Below are positions 29,776 to 33,323 of a DNA stretch of 33,323 nucleotides, piece after piece (the first letter of the stretch is position 1; the number at the start of each line of letters is the position of its first letter). The notes under the pieces are model-generated. The model was not told the origin of the DNA. It saw only the letters and a list, made by a program, of their open reading frames with translations, and made no database searches. The position numbers and the translations under genes were made by a program. Source of the stretch: Chthonomonadales bacterium (GTDB taxonomy: Bacteria; Armatimonadota; Chthonomonadetes; Chthonomonadales; CAJBBX01); assembly GCA_012517255.1 (NCBI GenBank), contig JAAYVH010000020.1, positions 1 to 33,323 of the forward strand. The letters run 5' to 3'.

Positions 29776-30747
29776 TTAGCAGTCCGCAGTTCTGCCCGTA
29801 CGGGCTGACTCGAGCGCCGCGTTGGTGAACCGAAGCACCGGCCACAGCTCATCTGGCGGGGCGGGGTTGGGCAGTTCGCCGCGGATCATGCCTACGAACT
29901 CAGCGTCGGCTCCCAGGGTGCTGGATTCAGGAACGATCTCTACGGGCTTGCCATCCTCGATCCACTTCGGGCGGTAGTTCTCCACGATGAAGTCCATGCG
30001 CTCGCAATGGATGTTGATCTGTTCGCGCCATGCGTGCCCATCGCCAATGAAATGGAACGTCATCGGAACCTCGCCGGCGAGCTCTGCGACACCCCACACT
30101 CGAATGGGAACGCGAGTCCCAGCGCAGCTTACCGTGGCGGCGACGGTGGCGGGAGACAGGCCCGTTGCCCACATGACCATGTCGAGCTGATGGCCACTTG
30201 CATCGTAGAAGAACCCGCCCGGACATCGCTCCGGATCGTGTCGCCACGTTCCGCGGTTCGGAGTGATCCAGTCCTCCGAGTTGTAGACCGTCACTGCCGT
30301 GACTCGGCCAAACTCTCCTGAGAGAATCCGCTGCCGCATGGTGCGGTGCGCCGCATCATACCGACGCTGATAGGTCATCGCTACGACGAGACCCGTGGAA
30401 TCCCTGGCTTCGATGACATCCCGGAGTTCGCTTTCTGACCGGGTGAGCGGCTTCTCGCACAAGACGTGCTTGCCCGCTGCGAGGCTGTCCAGCACCTGGC
30501 GCACATGGTGGGTGTCCGGGCTCGCAATGCAGACGGCTTCGAGCGGCGCATCGAGCAGTTCACGATGGTCCGATGCTCGCACGACGTCCGGATGGCTAAC
30601 GAGGGCTGCGGCATCCTGCAGGCACTGCGGATCAGGATCGGCCAACGCGGCGATCGCCACGCCCGGCAACTCCTGAAGCCGTCGGATATGTCGGCGTCCG
30701 TAGTCGCCGCAACCGATGATGCCAAACCGAATGGTTTCTGCGGCCAT
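29776..30747 (-). CDS. Gfo/Idh/MocA-family oxidoreductase
   Basis: Oxidoreductase of 323 residues with an intact nucleotide loop (FGIIGCGDYGRRH), catalytic lysine motif HVLCEKPLTRS and active-site motif FFYDASGHQLDMVMWATG with Asp, His and Asp. The start ATG 30747 gives the normal Rossmann N-terminus; upstream codons to 30810 lie over the dehydrogenase gene. It follows pruA by 10 bases and so is probably cotranscribed, though the substrate is unknown and no metabolic link to proline is evident. Its stop lies only 2 bases from the ccmF stop, tail to tail. Confidence 0.9.
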   Translation of the reverse strand: MAAETIRFGIIGCGDYGRRHIRRLQELPGVAIAALADPDPQCLQDAAALVSHPDVVRASDHRELLDAPLEAVCIASPDTHHVRQVLDSLAAGKHVLCEKPLTRSESELRDVIEARDSTGLVVAMTYQRRYDAAHRTMRQRILSGEFGRVTAVTVYNSEDWITPNRGTWRHDPERCPGGFFYDASGHQLDMVMWATGLSPATVAATVSCAGTRVPIRVWGVAELAGEVPMTFHFIGDGHAWREQINIHCERMDFIVENYRPKWIEDGKPVEIVPESSTLGADAEFVGMIRGELPNPAPPDELWPVLRFTNAALESARTGRTADC

Positions 30748-30757
30748 CGCTCGGTGG

Positions 30758-32305
30758 TCAGAACCTCTCGGACACGGACTTGGCCTGCATGAAGAGCTGC
30801 AGGTAGTCACGACCGCCGGCCTTGCTATCCGTGCCGCTCATATTGAAGCCGCCGAACGGCTGCACGTCCACCAGCGCGCCCGTGCACTTGCGGTTGAAGT
30901 AGAGGTTCCCGACATGGAACTCGCGGCGAGCAATCTCCAGGCGCTGGCGGTCCTGCGAGTACACGGCGCCCGTCAAGCCGTACTCTGTGCCGTTGGCGAT
31001 CTCCAGCGCATGCGCAAAGTCGCGAGCGCGCACGACGGCAAGAACGGGTCCGAAGATCTCCTCTTGAGCAAGGCGCGCACCGGACGCGACGTCCGCGACG
31101 ATTGTGGGAGGAACGAAGTAGCCAGTGTCCGGCACCGGGCCGCCGCCGAGAACTATGCGGCCCTCAGATGGAGCCAACGCGATGTAGGACTGTATCTTCT
31201 CCATGGCTGCCCGATCAATGACCGCGCCGAGATTCGTCGCTCGGTCGGATGGATCGCCAACCCGGAGCTGCGCCGCTCGACCAACCACCCGCTCGAGGAG
31301 CTCGTCGTAGACTTCGTCCACCACTATCAGCCTGGAACAGGCGGAGCATTTCTGGCCCTGGTAGCCGAATGCCGACGCAACAATGCCTTCGACGGCGGAA
31401 TCGAGATCTGCGGTCTCATCCACGACGATGGCGTCCTTACCGCCCATCTCCAGGATCGTGCGCTTCAGCCACATCTGTCCGGGATGAACCACCGCGGCCC
31501 GCTGGAATATCCTCACGCCGACATCCTTGGAGCCGGTGAAGGCCACGAAGCGGATCCCTGGATGGTCCACCAGAATGTCGCCGATCTGGGCGCCAGAGCC
31601 CGGCAGGAAGTTAACGACACCCGCGGGCATGGATGCGCTTGCGAGGACCTCCATGAACTTGGCAGCGATGACGGGAGCCTGTGAGGCTGGCTTCACAATG
31701 ACCGTGTTGCCGGACACAGCCGCAGCAACGGTCATGCCGCCCATGATGGCGAGAGGGAAGTTCCACGGCGAGATGACGGCGCCGACTCCCAGCGGGATGT
31801 AGTAGACGCAGTTCTCCTCGCCCGGGAACGGCGTTGTGGGATGGGCTCCGTCGAGGCGCATCATCTCCCGGGCATAGAACTCCAGAAAGTCGATGACCTC
31901 TGCGACCTCCGCCCACGCCTCGGGCCACGTCTTGCTCACCTCATAGGTCAGCCAGGCCGAGAACTCGAAGGCACGACGGCGGATGATCGTTGCTGCTTTG
32001 AGGAGGATCCGCGCGCGTGACGCCGCATCCATGCGCCGCCAATCCGAACCGGAGCGCGAGGCTTCCTCGATGGCGCGCACAGCATCCTCCGGTCGGGCTT
32101 TGGCGACACGCCCCACGACCATGTCCGGACTGGCGGGATTCACCGATGTGATCCACTCACCGGTCTCGAACGAGCGTCCACCTACGATAAGAGGCCAGTC
32201 ACGCCCGAGTTCAGAACGCACAGCGCGGAGGGCAGCCTCCATGGCGTTGGCATGCTCTGATTGACTGAAGTCGAGCATTGGTACGTTAGTGAAGGGAGGA
32301 AGCAT
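30758..32305 (-). CDS. pruA: L-glutamate gamma-semialdehyde (P5C) dehydrogenase
   Basis: Aldehyde dehydrogenase of 515 residues that oxidises glutamate semialdehyde to glutamate in proline and arginine breakdown. The N-terminus (PPFTNVPMLDFSQSEHANAM then PLIVGG) is the distinctive start of the RocA/PutC branch. The catalytic cysteine is in YQGQKCSACSRLIV and the general base in LEMGGKDAIVVDE; IPLGVGAVISPWNFPLAI and PFGGFNMSGTDSKAGG are also branch-typical. AAAGGA lies 10 bases before the ATG. No proline dehydrogenase is nearby. Confidence 0.94.
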   Translation of the reverse strand: MLPPFTNVPMLDFSQSEHANAMEAALRAVRSELGRDWPLIVGGRSFETGEWITSVNPASPDMVVGRVAKARPEDAVRAIEEASRSGSDWRRMDAASRARILLKAATIIRRRAFEFSAWLTYEVSKTWPEAWAEVAEVIDFLEFYAREMMRLDGAHPTTPFPGEENCVYYIPLGVGAVISPWNFPLAIMGGMTVAAAVSGNTVIVKPASQAPVIAAKFMEVLASASMPAGVVNFLPGSGAQIGDILVDHPGIRFVAFTGSKDVGVRIFQRAAVVHPGQMWLKRTILEMGGKDAIVVDETADLDSAVEGIVASAFGYQGQKCSACSRLIVVDEVYDELLERVVGRAAQLRVGDPSDRATNLGAVIDRAAMEKIQSYIALAPSEGRIVLGGGPVPDTGYFVPPTIVADVASGARLAQEEIFGPVLAVVRARDFAHALEIANGTEYGLTGAVYSQDRQRLEIARREFHVGNLYFNRKCTGALVDVQPFGGFNMSGTDSKAGGRDYLQLFMQAKSVSERF

Positions 32306-32329
32306 AGGTGTGAGGTCCTTTCCGATGCG

Positions 32330-32338
32330 ATTATAGCA
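32330..32338 (-). promoter_or_regulatory. Extended -10 promoter element for pruA
   Basis: On the minus strand the sequence is TGCTATAAT, a perfect -10 with extended TGn, placing the transcript start about 18 bases before ATG 32305. The Shine-Dalgarno AAAGGA (32321-32316) lies between. No clear -35 is seen. Confidence 0.55.
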
Positions 32339-32378
32339 TAGGAGGATTGGGCCAACCCGGCGTCGAAGTGGTTTGGAT

Positions 32379-33323
32379 ATGGCGCGTCACCACGACGGGA
32401 TGATCCTTGCGCTGGACGTTGGTACCACCGGTTTGAAGGCCACGTTGTTCAGCGCGACAGGCGAGTTACTCGCCGATTCGCGTCGCGGCTACACGACACA
32501 GCGCTCCGAGATCGGAGCTGCCGAACAGGATCCCCGAGCATGGTGGCGCGCGGCCTGCGGCGCCGTGCGGGCGCTCAGCTCCACCGTGGCGGACATGCCA
32601 TCGCGTGTCGAGGCGGTCGCGCTTGCCGGCATGATGAACGGCTGTGCACTGGTCGACGGCAGGGGCCGTCCCGTGCACCATGCCCTGATCCATGCCGACA
32701 CCCGGAGCAGTCAGATTCTGGAGGATCTTCAGTCGGCAATCGAGCCGGGTCAGGCCTACCGGTTGACGGGCTGTCATCTCGCTCCGTACTTCACGCTGGC
32801 CAAGTTGGCGTGGCTTCGGCGCACATTACCGGACGTGATGACCCGCGCCCGGTGGTGCATTCAGTCGAAGGACTATCTGGTTGGTCGGCTCACGGGCGTG
32901 TGGGGCGTAACCGACCCGAGCGACGCGTCATTGACCGGCTTATATGATGTGGTCGCCGGCCGCTGGCACGCTGGCCTCCTGTCAGCGGCAGGCATTGAAC
33001 CGCGTCTCATGCCGGATATACATCCATCGTGCGAGGTCATAGGCCATGTCACGACGCCCGCATCCAGAGCCATGGGCCTGCGTGAAGGCACGCCTGTTGT
33101 GCTGGGCGGCGGTGACGGAGCGTGCGCTACTGCGGGAGCGGGAGCGTGTCGTCCCGGCGATGCCTACCACTACCTCGGCGGGACATCATGGATCGCCGTT
33201 GTCACGGATCGCTATGAGCCCGATCCCCACGCGCGAACCAGCCACCTGGTCGGGCTGTCTCCCACGCAGCATGTCAACTACGGAACCGTTCAGAGCGCCG
33301 GCACGAGCATCGAGTGGTTCCTG
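32379..33323 (+). CDS. FGGY-family sugar kinase (xylulokinase-like), 3' partial
   Basis: First 315 codons of a carbohydrate kinase; the family length is about 490-520, so the C-terminal third is beyond the window. The N-terminal phosphate loop ILALDVGTTGLKATLF, the block AAEQDPRAWWRAACGAVRAL, the substrate region SKDYLVGRLTGVWGVTDPSD and the domain-junction GGGDGACATAGAGAC with HYLGGTSW are all in order. Xylulose or a related ketose is the likeliest substrate, but glycerol or gluconate cannot be excluded without the rest. A second ATG at 32400 could be the start. It diverges from pruA across 73 bases. Confidence 0.88.
   Translation, partial: MARHHDGMILALDVGTTGLKATLFSATGELLADSRRGYTTQRSEIGAAEQDPRAWWRAACGAVRALSSTVADMPSRVEAVALAGMMNGCALVDGRGRPVHHALIHADTRSSQILEDLQSAIEPGQAYRLTGCHLAPYFTLAKLAWLRRTLPDVMTRARWCIQSKDYLVGRLTGVWGVTDPSDASLTGLYDVVAGRWHAGLLSAAGIEPRLMPDIHPSCEVIGHVTTPASRAMGLREGTPVVLGGGDGACATAGAGACRPGDAYHYLGGTSWIAVVTDRYEPDPHARTSHLVGLSPTQHVNYGTVQSAGTSIEWFL

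Noticed and set aside
29794-29805. Perfect 12-base palindrome GCCCGTACGGGC near the ccmF end, as a terminator
   Set aside because: It lies within the C-terminal codons of the oxidoreductase gene, leaves only a short stem once a loop is allowed, and has no U-run.
1-33323. tRNA, rRNA, CRISPR arrays, insertion sequences, phage or toxin-antitoxin genes
   Set aside because: Looked for by eye on both strands; no cloverleaf-like, direct-repeat-array, transposase or integrase signal was found in any gap or frame.

Overview
The window is GC-rich (roughly 60% by eye) bacterial chromosomal DNA, about 95% coding. Genes sit in tight operons with many 1-8 base ATGA, GTGA or TAATG overlaps. I see no rRNA, tRNA, CRISPR array, insertion sequence, phage gene or integration scar, and codon use looks uniform. 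The organism is most likely a diderm outside the Proteobacteria. The reasons are a SufS-SufU-SufT iron-sulfur set, a fused SecDF, the conserved order secDF-lapA-recJ-rel-dtd, LolA/RseB-fold envelope proteins, and many Gfo/Idh/MocA oxidoreductases. Armatimonadota or a relative (planctomycete-like lineages less likely) is my inference, not something the sequence proves.

Layout. (1) 1-1864, plus strand: sufS (5' truncated by the window), sufU, sufT. (2) 9859-1906, minus strand: a catabolic run with a SUMF1-domain protein, an old-yellow-enzyme-type flavin oxidoreductase, a LolA-fold exported protein, KDG kinase, KDPG aldolase, two RbsC-type permeases and a sugar-binding lipoprotein. No ATPase gene for this importer is visible. 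(3) 10034-11050, plus strand: a glucose-fructose-oxidoreductase-like Gfo/Idh/MocA enzyme. (4) 19677-11066, minus strand: secDF, lapA-like, recJ, rel, dtd, a TPR protein and uspA, behind a good sigma-70 promoter. (5) 19983-22145, plus strand: ECF sigma factor, zinc-finger anti-sigma factor and RseB-like sensor, behind an ECF-type promoter that suggests autoregulation. (6) 24580-22211, minus strand: a DegT-family aminotransferase and a Gfo/Idh/MocA dehydrogenase. (7) 24693-29773, plus strand: ccmABCDEF, cytochrome c maturation. (8) 32305-29776, minus strand: pyrroline-5-carboxylate dehydrogenase and a third Gfo/Idh/MocA enzyme. (9) 32379 to the end, plus strand: an FGGY sugar kinase cut by the window edge.

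How the genes work together. Region 2 would take up a sugar or sugar acid, phosphorylate KDG and split KDPG to pyruvate and glyceraldehyde-3-phosphate. Region 5 is a self-contained envelope-stress circuit. Region 7 exports and attaches heme; its CcmE carries Cys instead of the usual heme-binding His, and no ccmG, ccmH or ccmI gene follows. That resembles the reduced Ccm variant known from Desulfovibrio and archaea, and I consider it the most interesting system here. Its CcmA also lacks the usual switch histidine. No wholly unknown system stands out; most other points of interest are unusual residues, insertions and regulatory signals in known families.
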